Assembly: GCF_900476125.1 (NCBI RefSeq)
Contig: NZ_LS991949.1
Coordinates: 558,001 to 622,000, forward strand
Direction of reading: 5' to 3'
DNA length: 64,000 nucleotides
Source of the DNA: Metamycoplasma alkalescens
Lineage (GTDB): Bacteria > Bacillota_I > Bacilli_A > Mycoplasmatales > Metamycoplasmataceae
The position numbers were made by a program, and so were the translations under genes. Every line of letters starts with the position of its first letter. Within the stretch, counting starts at the first letter, position 1. Under the pieces are notes generated by a model. It made no database searches. It was not told where the DNA came from and saw only the letters and a list, made by a program, of their open reading frames with translations. Of the stretch, positions 10,711-20,246 are shown one piece after another.

Positions 10711-11377
10711 CTTTTTTTAAATCTTAATTAATAATTTAATTAATCAATGAATGCAGTGACTTAAGTGAATAATTATTTGGAAATTCTTTTTTCTTTAGAT
10801 GAGTTTTTGCATGATTAATTAAAGAATTCCAAAAATATAGATTTTATTCTTTCGTTAAAATAGTATAAAAACAGTTAAAAAGGTAAAGTTTTTAATAAAG
10901 GGGTATGTTTTAGTAATGAAATGTGCTCTTTTTGTTTAGAAAATTAATAAAATTTTAAAAAATTAAACTTAGTAAAAATATTCTAACAAACATAATTGTT
11001 TTTCCAAATATTTTGTCCTAGTTTCATAAATTGTTATTTAAAAATCCAAGATAATATAAGCATCTATGCAGATAAATTTATTAATATGTTTACATTAATG
11101 ATTAGATATTGAATTAAAAGTAAATTTGAGTTTATATGTGCTTTTAAAGACTAAAATTTATATAGAAATAATTAAAGTGTTTAAAAAATATAAAAAAAAT
11201 TTAAATAGCAGATAAATCTGATATTTAATACATAACACAAGTAGTTAAAAAGAACAAAAAAGATATAATATAGAAAGTTATGAATAGTTAAAATGTTAAT
11301 TTAATAATGAATTTTTATATAATTTTTTACTACATGTTTTTTAAATTTAATTTAGCTTAATAGTTAGGTTTGTTAGT
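10711..11377. other. AT-rich intergenic stretch
   Basis: No ORF with coding character on either strand. A loose inverted repeat (attatttggaaattcttt and aaagaattccaaaaat, about 10770-10840) is the only structure noted. The S41 gene downstream must start within this region. Confidence 0.4.
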
Positions 11378-13327
11378 ATGAAGAAAATAATATTTTCAGG
11401 AGCAATTTCAATACCTTTATGTTTACTTAGTGCAGGTTGTAATCTTTCTTATAATAAGCCTAAGGAAGAAAATAATAAAATCAATCCAAACAAACAAGAA
11501 CAAAAATTTAATATTTCTTACTACCTTAATGGCAAATTACAAAAGGTTATTAAAGCAAAAAAAGGAGATAAGATAATTCCTATTAATTTTACAAAACCAG
11601 GATTTAAGTTTGTTGGTTATTTTATAGATAAAGAATACACAAAGAAGCTAAATATTGACCATGTAATAGATTCAAATGTTGATATTTTTCTAAAGTTTGA
11701 GCTAAATATTCAAAAGGTTAACTTTATTGAAAAATCATATAATTTGCATTCATTGCCAGTAATAAATTTGACAAATAACACTGTAAAATTAAGTGAACAT
11801 AACAATATCCAATATATTGATTTAGAACAGTTTTTATCAATAGCTAAGGATGTCTTAATAATCAATGATAAACCAATTGATGATGTTTTATATAATGGCA
11901 AAATGTATAAATTAAATAGGCAACTTAATAGTAATTATGATGGCAAGATATTTACAATTGAGTCTATAAATAAGTATGATTCAAAGGATCAAAATGAGAA
12001 ATCTATTATTAATAAATCATACATAAAATTTGATTATCTTAATCAAATAATAAAAATCTCAGGATTTGATTTTTTTGAAAATGTTAAGCCTTATGAAAAA
12101 GAAGGCAAAATTGAGTTTTATAACCCAGAAAAAAGCAATTTTAGTGAGATAGAAATTGATTTGTCAAATTATAACATTAACATGATAGAACAAAAAGGCA
12201 AGTTATATTTACCTTTTGTTCTACTTAACCAACTACTTTTAGGTGAAAACGAAAACCAGTTGTATTTTAATAATGACAAAGTTTATATTTTTGAATTTAC
12301 TCAAGTTCATGATAATAACAGCAATGAAACTAAGAAAGCGTTATTATCAAATACTAAAAGCCGGCCAATATCTAAAAAATTAAAAGAATTTGAATATAAC
12401 TATTTAAATTTATTATTAGATGTTTTTTATCCAATAAAACCAAAATCAAAAACATTTGCAAAATTCCTAGAAACTTATAAACTAGGTCTATTAGATGACA
12501 ATGACCGTATGCATTTTAACACTCTGAACACCTTAATTAAAGATTTAGATGATATTCACACCAAACCCTTACTTTGAGGAAATCAATATATTTCTAATTT
12601 AGATAAAGAAATTGAAAATCTTTCTAATTCTAGTTCTTATAAACATAAGGAAAGAGTTAAAAAATTTAGAGAAATTGAAAAAAAATTAGTTAAACTAGAA
12701 ATTTCTAAAGATTTAAAAGAAAGTGAAATCAGATATACTAAAGACAAAAAAACTGCAATTATAAAGATTGATCAAATTAGTCGCTATACAACAGAGGGAC
12801 TAAATAAACAACTAGCTGAAGCAAAAGCAAAAGAAGCTGTTAATATTGTTTTTGATTTATCTCTTAATCGGGGAGGATCAGTTCAGGCGACATATGAAAT
12901 TTTAGGTTATTTAAGCGACAAAAATTTCAAATATAATAAGTATTATCCATTAACTCAAGATACTAAAATTATAGAAATTAAATCTAATGTAGGTAAAAAA
13001 GATTTTAATTACTTTATATTAACTTCACCAATTACTTACTCTGCCGGAAGCTTGCTTGCTGCAGTTTCTAAAAATAATAATTTAGCAAAGATTATAGGCT
13101 ATCAATCTGCTGGAGGGGTTTCAGAAGTAAAAATTAGTGTCTTGCCTACTGGATTAATTCTTAGAAGAAGTGGGAATTATACATTATCAGATTTTAATAA
13201 AAATAGCTATGAATGAGGTGTAAAACCTGACTTTGAATTTGACAAGAAAAATGGTTATGAATTTGAAAAGTTATTTAATTTAGATTACATACAAGAAGTT
13301 GTTAATCAACTAACAAAAAATAGTTAG
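11378..13327 (+). CDS. S41-family peptidase lipoprotein (first of a tandem pair)
   Basis: 649 residues with signal peptide and lipobox (LCLLSAGC). Residues ~45-110 resemble an InlB-type B-repeat (SYYLNGK..GFKFVGYF). The C-terminal half is a tail-specific/S41 protease fold: FDLSLNRGGS is the strand with the oxyanion glycines, and TYSAGS contains the likely nucleophile Ser555; IGYQSAGG follows. S41 enzymes are serine proteases that cut unstructured or C-terminal regions. I do not see the classical PDZ domain. One UGA-Trp codon sits just before the catalytic half, so a standard-code reading would stop at 12577. A paralogue starts 15 bp downstream and is likely co-transcribed. Confidence 0.8.
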
Positions 13328-13342
13328 AGTAAAGGGGGCATT

Positions 13343-15346
13343 ATGAAAATTTCAAAACTAAGAAATTTAGTCATTTCTTCAACATTTATCTTGCCTTTTA
13401 CTGTTATTTCTGCAGCATGTGCAACTAAAGCTGATTTTGATGAATCTGCATTAAAAGCTGCAGCATGTGCAACTAAAGCTGATTTTGATGAATCTGCATT
13501 AAAAGAGTTTTTAATTATTCCTTTGGCCAAGGAATTAAATAGTCAGAATAATAGAAACAACAAAATAAAAATGTATATGCATAATGATGTTGCTTATGTA
13601 GGCATAAAAGAATTTTTAAGAAGCATTTCAACTATTATTAAGCATGATAAATTGACTTTTTCATTTAATAATGACAAAGTCAAGTTAGTTCTAAAAACTG
13701 ACCAAGACGAAAAAAATAACCCTTCGTTAACAGTTGATTATAAATCAAAAAAAATAATCGTCTCGAATTATAAGTTTTTTAGAGAAATACTAAAAAAATA
13801 TGAAAGAGGCGAGGAAAAACTTAAAATTTCCTTCTTAAAAAGAGAAAACCAAAACCTAAATCAAGAATTTGAATTTGATTTAAAAAAATATAATATTGAT
13901 ATTTTAAAAGGTAAAGATGATTTATATTTACCACAAATTCTTTTAAATCAAGTTATATTAAATGAGTCTAATATTCAAACCTATTTTAATGAAGATGTTT
14001 TTAATATATTTAGATTTGCTGAATCTCTGACTGGATTTGGTTCAATAACTTTAAAAATGTCACCAAAAAATAATGTTAAAAACATTCCTGATGGACTTAG
14101 AAAATTCCAATTAAAATACTATCCATTTTTATTTGATTACTATTACGGGATTAAGTTAGATAAAAATAAATCATACAAAGAGTTTTTTAACAATTATAAA
14201 ACAGATATTTTGTCAAATGATTCTGACATTCACTATTTATCAACTAAAAAAATTATTAGTGATTTAGATGATCCACATACTGCTTATAAGTTAGATGGTT
14301 ACTATGATAAGAGTAGAGGTTTATATAGTCAACAAATTGCTAATAAAAAAAGAACTAATGACCAAATAGAATTAGGTAACTATTTGCAAAAATACTACTT
14401 CAAAAACAACACTGAATATCAAAATGTTTATACTTCTGATAATAAAACATCAGTTATTTCATTTAAAGCATTTGAAGAAGACAGTGCTTCGCATATCGAA
14501 AAATCATTGAAAGAAGCAAAAGAAAAAGGTGTTAAAAACATTGTGTTTAATTTAACTTTAAATGGTGGTGGATTCATTGGTGCAGCTTTTGAAATAATGG
14601 GTTTCATGACTGATAAGCCATTTAAGTCATACACTTATAACCCTTTATCAGGCGAGAAAAAAATAGAATTAATTCAATCAAAATATCCTAAATATGATTT
14701 TAATTACTACGTTCTTACTTCGCCTTATGCTTTTAGTGCAGGAAATATATTTCCACAAATGGTAAAAGATAATAATGTCGGAAAAGTTATTGGATATAAA
14801 ACTTTTGGTGGTGCATCGGCAATATCCTATGCAATATTGCCAACAGGTGACATTATTCAATTAAGCAGCAACACTGTTTTTACAGATAAACACTTCAGAA
14901 CAACTGAATTCGGTATTGAACCAAACTTCAAATTTAAGTATGATTTAAGTAAGAATCCAGAAAAATTATATGATTTAACTAACATTCAAAATATAGTCAA
15001 TAATCTATCACAGGGCAACTTTGATGATGTCATAGAAGTTAAAGAAAGTGAACCTGAGACTAAGCCAGAACATAAAACTTCTAAAAATAATCCGCATATG
15101 AATTCTAATTTAATACCTAGAGATAATTCTAAGGAGCATTTTTCTTCAAATTCTAACTCCTCAACCATAGAAAATAAATCAGGTAATATTTCGAAATTAT
15201 CAGCTAAGCCTGTAAATATGTCTAATAATGTCAAAATAGCAATTATTTTATCAACAGTAGTTATTGCAATTATAGCTATCGCAATATCAGTTTATTTTGT
15301 TATTAGAAAACAAAAACGTAAGCTTAATCTTAAGAATGAAATCTAA
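13343..15346 (+). CDS. S41-family peptidase lipoprotein with C-terminal membrane anchor (second of pair)
   Basis: 667 residues, start after AAAGGGGG. Signal peptide and lipobox VISAAC, immediately followed by an exact 16-residue duplication, so a second Ala-Ala-Cys appears at about residue 39. The peptidase core parallels the upstream gene: LTLNGGGFIG and YAFSAGN with likely nucleophile Ser465, then IGYKTFGG. Residues ~570-625 form a Ser/Asn/Glu-rich linker. The end is a clear transmembrane segment (IAIILSTVVIAIIAIAIS) followed by RKQKRK, so the protein may be fixed to the membrane at both ends. The shared motif LYLPxxLLNQ in both genes shows they arose by duplication. Confidence 0.85.
   Translation: MKISKLRNLVISSTFILPFTVISAACATKADFDESALKAAACATKADFDESALKEFLIIPLAKELNSQNNRNNKIKMYMHNDVAYVGIKEFLRSISTIIKHDKLTFSFNNDKVKLVLKTDQDEKNNPSLTVDYKSKKIIVSNYKFFREILKKYERGEEKLKISFLKRENQNLNQEFEFDLKKYNIDILKGKDDLYLPQILLNQVILNESNIQTYFNEDVFNIFRFAESLTGFGSITLKMSPKNNVKNIPDGLRKFQLKYYPFLFDYYYGIKLDKNKSYKEFFNNYKTDILSNDSDIHYLSTKKIISDLDDPHTAYKLDGYYDKSRGLYSQQIANKKRTNDQIELGNYLQKYYFKNNTEYQNVYTSDNKTSVISFKAFEEDSASHIEKSLKEAKEKGVKNIVFNLTLNGGGFIGAAFEIMGFMTDKPFKSYTYNPLSGEKKIELIQSKYPKYDFNYYVLTSPYAFSAGNIFPQMVKDNNVGKVIGYKTFGGASAISYAILPTGDIIQLSSNTVFTDKHFRTTEFGIEPNFKFKYDLSKNPEKLYDLTNIQNIVNNLSQGNFDDVIEVKESEPETKPEHKTSKNNPHMNSNLIPRDNSKEHFSSNSNSSTIENKSGNISKLSAKPVNMSNNVKIAIILSTVVIAIIAIAISVYFVIRKQKRKLNLKNEI
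13410..13505 (+). repeat. Exact 48-bp tandem duplication at the lipobox
   Basis: The unit beginning ctgcagcatgtgcaactaaa occurs at 13410-13457 and again, base for base, at 13458-13505. It duplicates the lipoprotein cysteine and 15 following residues (CATKADFDESALK) in frame. Perfect identity implies a recent event. Confidence 0.95.
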
Positions 15347-15365
15347 TAAAAGCAAAAAAGCTCTT

Positions 15366-15400
15366 AAAACTCTGCTACTTATTGCAGAGTTTTAAAATTA
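15366..15400 (+). terminator. Terminator of the S41 pair
   Basis: Perfect stem aaaactctgc / gcagagtttt with an 8-nt loop, followed by a weak T-rich tract. Located 20 bp after the second S41 gene. Confidence 0.65.
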
Positions 15401-15541
15401 TAAACAATACTTGTTTTTTAAATATCTACTAAAAAAGTTATACTAAAGATCCCTAATTCATAAATAAAAGTAAGCAAAGAAAAATGCTGATTATTATAAG
15501 AAAAACTATTTAAGAAGTAGTGTGAGTTAAAAAGTAGTTTA

Positions 15542-15754
15542 GCTGGTGGAATGGCTTGAAAAAATTCAACATCAACTTCTAGTGGGGATTTTATTGTTTA
15601 CTATTTATCAAGAGTTAATCAAAAAAGAATTTATCATATTTCATTAATTTTTGCAATCATCTTTGGGACTTTTGCACTAGTTTTAATAACAATCATTGAG
15701 GCTTTAGGAATAAGTGCTGATAAACCATTTAACTTTGGCTTTGTTTTCAGTTAG
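15542..15754 (+). pseudogene. Internal fragment of a YitT-family membrane protein
   Basis: Open for 70 codons and reading LAGGMAWKNSTSTSSGDFI, then YYLSR, then a strongly hydrophobic segment (FAIIFGTFALVLITII). GGxxx..K.xxSTSSGDFI closely follows the conserved GxxxxASTGGTDII region of YitT/DUF161 membrane proteins. Both the N-terminal and C-terminal parts are absent, no ribosome site is visible, and the ORF stops at 15752-15754. The remaining sequence from 15755 to 16044 shows no gene. Confidence 0.55.
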
Positions 15755-16044
15755 ATCATCTATAGTTTTTACATATAGCATATGAAGTTGTTTAAAACAA
15801 TGTTTTAGCAAAAAATATCAACTTCTTATATAGTATCGTTTAATACATGCCTAATTTATCTTTGATTCCATTATATTGAACTTAAATTTTTTTGAGTTTT
15901 TTTAATACGATTTTAGAAATAATTTCCTTTTCTTCTTATTTTATATCTTGAAGTTTTAAACTATGATAATTTAAACTATGATAATAAATTAGGACTAAAA
16001 TTGATAATTTTAATTAGATATTTAATGAATTTAAGCAACAAAAC

Positions 16045-16695
16045 TTATTTTTCTATTAAGAGATTTTCTTCCAAATACTTCTTTATTTCTGTTTCGTATT
16101 TTTTTATAAATTCCTTAACGATTTTGAAATAACTTTCAGGATTTTGTTTTTTTCTTACTTTGGTCTCAAAATCTAAGTAATAGTTCCAGCTTCCCCTGCT
16201 ACCAAAGCGACTATGATGAATATCTCCAAATCAACTATTTAAATCATCATAGTATCTTGATTTTTTTATTAAACCTTCTTTTCCTTCTTTTGCTTTTTCA
16301 TAATCTTTTTTAACTTCTTCAAGTTTTTTTAATAATTTTTCAGGGTCATCTTTTTCTTCTTTTTTATTCTTATATTCTTGCTTTTGTTTATCTTGGTTTG
16401 TAGTGGTATCTGGAGAAGAACTATCTGAACCACTAGGGTTTTTATGATTTTGGTTACCTTGAGTTTGTGGGGCAGTATTTGAAGAAGAACTACCAGAACC
16501 ACTAGGGTTTTCTTCTTGTTCTTTTTCTTTACTCTTATCTTCTTGCTTTTGATTATCTATAGTTTGGGGGGTAATATTATTAATTATGCTTTCATCTGTT
16601 GGATTCTTGTTTGAACATGATGCAGCTATTAATGGCATTGAAGAAATTGAAATTATTGAAGATAAAGAAATAATTATTTTATTTATCTTTTTCAT
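16045..16695 (-). CDS. Hypothetical lipoprotein
   Basis: 216 residues. Signal peptide and lipobox PLIAASC, then a charged linker containing two NPSGSxSSS-type units, a Lys/Glu-rich helical stretch (residues ~115-150), and a C-terminal part reached through a UGA codon at 16231-16233 (WFGDIHHSRFGSRG ... ENLLIEK). No catalytic motif is visible and I do not recognise the family. The signal sequence style (MKKINKII...SSMPLIAASC) is the one used by other lipoproteins in this window. TTAAGGAAAA precedes the ATG. Confidence 0.75.
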
Positions 16696-17207
16696 GATTT
16701 TTTTCCTTAAATTTTTATAGTTTTATATTATCTAATATTTTAAATTTATAAAAAATAATTATTTTAAATTAATTAAATAAATTTAAACTTAACACAAGTT
16801 TGAACAATAATAAAAATCCTAAACTAAAAAAATAATTTATTAGTCAGAAAAAAATCTTAACTTATTATTTTGTTTTCTTAGTTTTTTCTCATCTATATAA
16901 AGGTTAAGTTTAAGAATAATATAATGAAGATTAGGTTATTTAACCTTTATAAATTTGAAAACATAATCATTACTACTAAGGCAGCTTATATAAAAAATTC
17001 GAATGAAATAATTTTGAATTCTCTAAGCTTTTTAAGCTACTAATAACTCAAATTATCTTATTCTATAAATTAAAATTGTTTAATTTCAATTTAAATTAAG
17101 ATAGTTTTTATTATCGATATATTACTTTTAAATTTAAATTGAAATTATAAATTTTTAGCAAACTCAAAATTAGTTTTTAAAGCACCAAAATTTATCTAAA
17201 AATCTAA
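16696..17207. other. AT-rich intergenic stretch with one doubtful small ORF
   Basis: An ATG at 16924 opens 39 codons (MKIRLFNLYKFEN...) with no ribosome site. It could be a degraded piece of a gene that once preceded the AbiEii fragment, but nothing supports function. Confidence 0.3.
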
Positions 17208-17870
17208 ACGTATAAAAATCTAATTTTTATACTTAAAAATAAAAAATTCAAAATATATATTGATAATGTTGATGGTTTTATTATTTGATTTGAATATCCC
17301 CATAATTATGCTAATGATAGCAAATATGTTATGCAAAAAATTAAAATTGAATTAGGATACATATCAGAAACTAATCCTGAAGTATCTAAACAAATTCAAA
17401 CATATGTAAATGAAAATAATCAATTTCTTCCAATTGATAAAATAGAAGTGAAAATGGTTGCTCCAATAAGAACATTTTTTGAAAAATTATTAATCTTAAA
17501 TAGAGAATGTAACCGTCCAGAAAAAAACAAGCATCCTAAAAGGTATTCAAGACATTTTTATGATGTATATCAAATGTTGCAAACAGAAATAAAAAATGAA
17601 AGTCTAACAAATTTTGATTTATTAAAAAAGATTATTGATTTCAAAAAAAATTTTTATCCGTCTAATTTTGCAAATTATGATGACATATTAAAGGGCAATA
17701 TTACAATTGTTCCAAACAAAGAATCGATTGAATATTTTTCAAAAGATTATGAACAAATGAAATTTATGATTTTTGAGCAACCAGTAGTTACTTTTAAAAA
17801 AATTATTGATACATTAAGAGAATATGAAAAACTTTTAGACAATACAATTAAAGAATTTATTTCAAAATAA
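17208..17870 (+). pseudogene. 5'-truncated AbiEii-type nucleotidyltransferase
   Basis: The reading frame is open from 17208 with no ATG before 17331, and ends at TAA 17868-17870. The region from 17331 encodes 179 residues with KIELGYIS, an APIRTFFEKLLILNRE segment and HPKRYSRHFYDVYQM. This is the C-terminal pattern of the AbiEii/AbiGii toxin nucleotidyltransferases (E-K-hydrophobic, then R-x-S-R-H-x-x-D-x-Y). The N-terminal part with the GG/GS and Asp-x-Asp metal-binding motifs is missing, so the protein cannot be catalytic. No AbiEi antitoxin is seen upstream. A remnant of a type IV toxin-antitoxin or phage-exclusion module. Confidence 0.65.
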
Positions 17871-17951
17871 ATCTTAATTTTTACTAAGGACTAAATAAAA
17901 TAAAATTAAAATATATTTTTAATAAATAAAAAAATAAATAAAAAAAATAAA

Positions 17952-17983
17952 TTTGTGTGTATTTTAAATCTATATGGTACAAT
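17952..17983 (+). promoter_or_regulatory. Promoter of the small RNA
   Basis: TTGTGT at 17953-17958 and TACAAT at 17978-17983, with a rather long 19-nt spacer; transcription should start near 17990. The -35 box sits inside tttgtgtgtatttt, which resembles half of the repeat found around the DUF4143 ATPase promoter. Confidence 0.5.
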
Positions 17984-17989
17984 GATTAT

Positions 17990-18091
17990 GTAAGACGCAG
18001 GGGAACCGCAGCAAGCTTAAGCGTATATACCCTTTGATTGGTATGGAGTACGTTCGGCCCTGTGCTGGGAGAGATTTAATCTCTCTTTTTT
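17990..18091 (+). ncRNA. Unidentified structured small RNA (~100 nt)
   Basis: A GC-rich island in AT-rich surroundings, with promoter and terminator and no ORF. Outer helix cgcaggg / ccctgtg, then gaac / gttc, then a central hairpin gcgtat-atacc / ggtat-gga-gtacgt with a CUUUGAUU loop. It ends in a perfect terminator (gagagatt / aatctctc plus T6, 18069-18091). It lacks the GGAAG-type apical loop of SRP RNA, the CCA end of tRNA or tmRNA, and RNase P motifs. I cannot assign it to a known RNA family. Confidence 0.65.
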
Positions 18092-18100
18092 CATGAAAAG

Positions 18101-18200
18101 AGTATGTTAAATGAAAAAATATATTAATTTCTATTTTGATGAAAATAATTTAAATTTAGAAATAAATTATTAATTTAATTCAAAATAGAAAAAACATACT
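18101..18200 (+). repeat. Imperfect inverted repeat around a 20-codon ORF
   Basis: Ends agtatgtt (18101-18108) and aacatact (18193-18200), with an inner pair tttctattttga / ttcaaaatagaaa. Between them an ATG opens 20 codons (MKKYINFYFDENN...). It may be a small mobile-element relic or a long RNA hairpin downstream of the small RNA. Confidence 0.45.
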
Positions 18201-18225
18201 ACCAAATTAGAAATAATTCCAAAAC

Positions 18226-18268
18226 TTACAATATTTAGGTGGAAATCCACCTTTTTATTGTGAGTTTT
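18226..18268 (+). terminator. Rho-independent terminator
   Basis: Stem aggtgga / tccacct with a two-base loop, extended by acaata / tattgt around an internal T-rich loop, followed by T-runs. It closes plus-strand transcription from the small RNA/inverted-repeat region. Confidence 0.65.
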
Positions 18269-18355
18269 TTTAATTAAGTAAAAAAGTTACTAAAATTTAC
18301 TTAGTAACTTTGAAAAAAATATTATTAATTGCAATTATTTAGTTGAAATATGGCA

Positions 18356-18625
18356 TTATTCTTGAATTTGCTGTTTTTGTGGTTGATATTCTTTTTCAGC
18401 AGGTTTTGCATCAACATCAATTAATAAAAATATTCCTGCAATTGAACTGCATAAAAATAAACTTAAAATCCCGGATACAACCTTATTATCTCTTGTCATG
18501 TATTGTTTATTGATTTCTTTAAGAACTATGATTCCAACAATAATTGGGACAATTAATCAAAAACGTGTGACCATGCCAATGATTGTGAAAATTTTAACTA
18601 CTTTTTTGTATTTTTCATTAATCAT
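18356..18625 (-). CDS. Small two-span membrane protein
   Basis: 89 residues, with one UGA-Trp codon (VTRFWLIV), so a standard-code scan misses it. Start ATG 18623-18625 after AGGAGGGAA. Two hydrophobic segments (FWLIVPIIVGIIVL and VVSGILSLFLCSSIAGIFLLI) are separated by a short basic loop (KEINKQYMTRDNK), and the tail is Gln-rich and soluble. No known domain. It lies downstream of infC-rpmI-rplT on the same strand with a gap of about 190 bp, so it may have its own promoter. Confidence 0.75.
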
Positions 18626-18815
18626 ATTCCCTCCTATTTTTAATTTTAATATATTATTTTTAAAAACTCTTGAACTACACAAATTTATAAAAGGTGACTT
18701 TTTTCTTATTTTATAATTAAAATTAAAAATTAAAAAATATTTAATGTTGTTTTTGCATTAAAAATATAAAAAAAATCACAATGTTTATCATTGTGAAATT
18801 TATTATTTCATAACA

Positions 18816-19163
18816 TTATTGTTGTTTAGCTAGTTCAACTATTTTTGCAAATGATTCAGGATAATTGATTGCTAATTCTGAAAGCATTTTCCGATTAATA
18901 TTAATATTTGCTTTTTTTAGACCTTCAATTAATCTTGAATATGTAACACCATTTGCTCTTGAAGCCGCATTGATCCGTGCGATTCATAATTTTCTAAATT
19001 CACGTTTTACTTGTTTACGGTCTCTAAATGCATATGTTCATGATTTCACAACAGCTTGTTTGGCAACTTTATAGCCAATTGATTTATGTCCTCAATATCC
19101 TTTAGCTAATTTTATTCATTTTGCACGTCTTCTTCTTGTAACGATTCCGCCTCTTGTACGCAT
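18816..19163 (-). CDS. rplT: Ribosomal protein L20
   Basis: 115 residues: [20 protein letters not shown], then GYWGHKS and the conserved [11 protein letters not shown] near the end. L20 binds 23S rRNA early in large-subunit assembly. Standard length and the standard third place in infC-rpmI-rplT. Two UGA codons (AKWIK, GYWGH) are read as Trp at positions where L20 normally has aromatic or Trp residues, which supports the genetic code used here. Confidence 0.97.
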
Positions 19164-19191
19164 TTTATTTCCTTTCTAAATTTAATTTTAA

Positions 19192-19380
19192 TTAAATTAA
19201 TTCTTTATATCTTTTGAAATCTGATGCTGATAACATTGATGATTTACGAGATTGACGTTTTTGTTTTGTTGTTTTGTTTTGTGCTAAATGTGAACGGTAT
19301 GCATTTCCTCTTTTAACCTTACCAGTTGCAGTTATTTTCAGTCTTTTTTTCAAACCGCTTTTGGTTTTCATTTTTGGCAT
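19192..19380 (-). CDS. rpmI: Ribosomal protein L35
   Basis: 62 residues starting [20 protein letters not shown], the L35 signature, and ending [11 protein letters not shown]. An in-frame extension to 19440 overlaps infC and is not used: ATG 19378-19380 follows an AAGGAG site. Middle gene of the translation-factor operon. Confidence 0.96.
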   Translation of the reverse strand: MPKMKTKSGLKKRLKITATGKVKRGNAYRSHLAQNKTTKQKRQSRKSSMLSASDFKRYKELI

Positions 19381-19411
19381 ATTATTTTCTCCTTGGCAAT
19401 TTTTTGGAAGT

Positions 19412-20002
19412 TTAGTTATCTTTAATATTTGAAGTGCCAACTTTTTTCTTATCTTTTTCTAGATACATATCTAAAAAACGTTCATTTACTAAAGTGGCTT
19501 CTTTTGTAATCTTTGCAATATCTTCAACTAAAGCATAAAATTTGTTTAAAATTTCTTCTCCCAATTCAGTTCTACTACGTTCTCTTCCTCTGAATTTAAC
19601 AGAGACTTTAACACGATTACCATCTAAAATAAACTCACGTGCCTTTTTTGCTTTTGTTTCAAGATCATGTTGCCCAATTAAAGGTGTTAATCTAATTTCC
19701 CGATTAATTGTTACAGCTTGTTTTTCTTTGATAATTTTTTGTTTTTTCTTCTTGTCGTATTTGAATTTTCCATAATCCATAATTCGCACAATTGGTTTGT
19801 TATTTTCAATTGAAATAAGCACTAAATCCATTTTATTTTCTTTTGCTTGTTCAAGTGCTTCTTCTTTGGTTAAGACACCAATTTTTTCATTATCTGGACC
19901 TAAAACAAAAACTTTTTTATATGGTATTTCGTTATTTACAACGTGTTCTGATTTTGGTTTTTTACTTTGACTACCTGCAAAGTTTGCGTTATCTTTTTGT
20001 AT
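19412..20002 (-). CDS. infC: Translation initiation factor IF-3, probable AUA start
   Basis: IF-3 with both domains: the N-terminal [20 protein letters not shown] and the C-terminal IREIRLTP-like and GDRVKV-like signatures ([26 protein letters not shown]). The first in-frame ATG (19831) would delete half of the N-domain. The real start is upstream: a perfect AAGGAGG is followed 5 nt later by ATA at 20000-20002, in frame, with no ATG, GTG or TTG nearby. infC is known in many bacteria to use AUU/AUA/AUC, which lets IF-3 control its own synthesis because it discriminates against such starts. This gives 196 residues. Ends in TAA at 19412. Confidence 0.9.
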   Translation of the reverse strand: MQKDNANFAGSQSKKPKSEHVVNNEIPYKKVFVLGPDNEKIGVLTKEEALEQAKENKMDLVLISIENNKPIVRIMDYGKFKYDKKKKQKIIKEKQAVTINREIRLTPLIGQHDLETKAKKAREFILDGNRVKVSVKFRGRERSRTELGEEILNKFYALVEDIAKITKEATLVNERFLDMYLEKDKKKVGTSNIKDN

Positions 20003-20013
20003 AACTTCCTCCT

Positions 20014-20045
20014 TAAAAATAAATAAAAAGTGGATCTAGACCACT
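20014..20045 (-). terminator. Leader terminator/attenuator before infC
   Basis: On the minus strand, AGTGG-TCTAGAT-CCACT is followed by TTTTTATTTATTTTT and then the infC ribosome site. The long leader upstream (to about 20130) and this hairpin resemble the attenuated infC/L20 leaders of Firmicutes. Regulation is inferred from architecture. Confidence 0.5.
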
Positions 20046-20246
20046 CCCCAAAAACTACAAGATAAATTACTCTTTATGTGTAGCTATACCCAGCAAAAAA
20101 TCACTTAGGTGAGAAATGAATCTACTTATTGCTATTAAAGCTTTATCATTATACTATAAAATCAAAACAATTTAAACTTATTTGAAACAAATAATTTAAA
20201 AAAATTCAACCAAAACTTAGTTGAACTTTTTTTAATATTCATAAAT

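Noticed and set aside
16924-17043. 39-codon ORF upstream of the AbiEii fragment
   Set aside because: No ribosome site, no recognisable similarity to AbiEi, and length expected by chance in this composition.
17990-18091. Candidate SRP (4.5S) RNA
   Set aside because: Size and context are plausible, but the conserved GGAAG-type loop and the AGCA side of the SRP helix are absent, so I left it unassigned.
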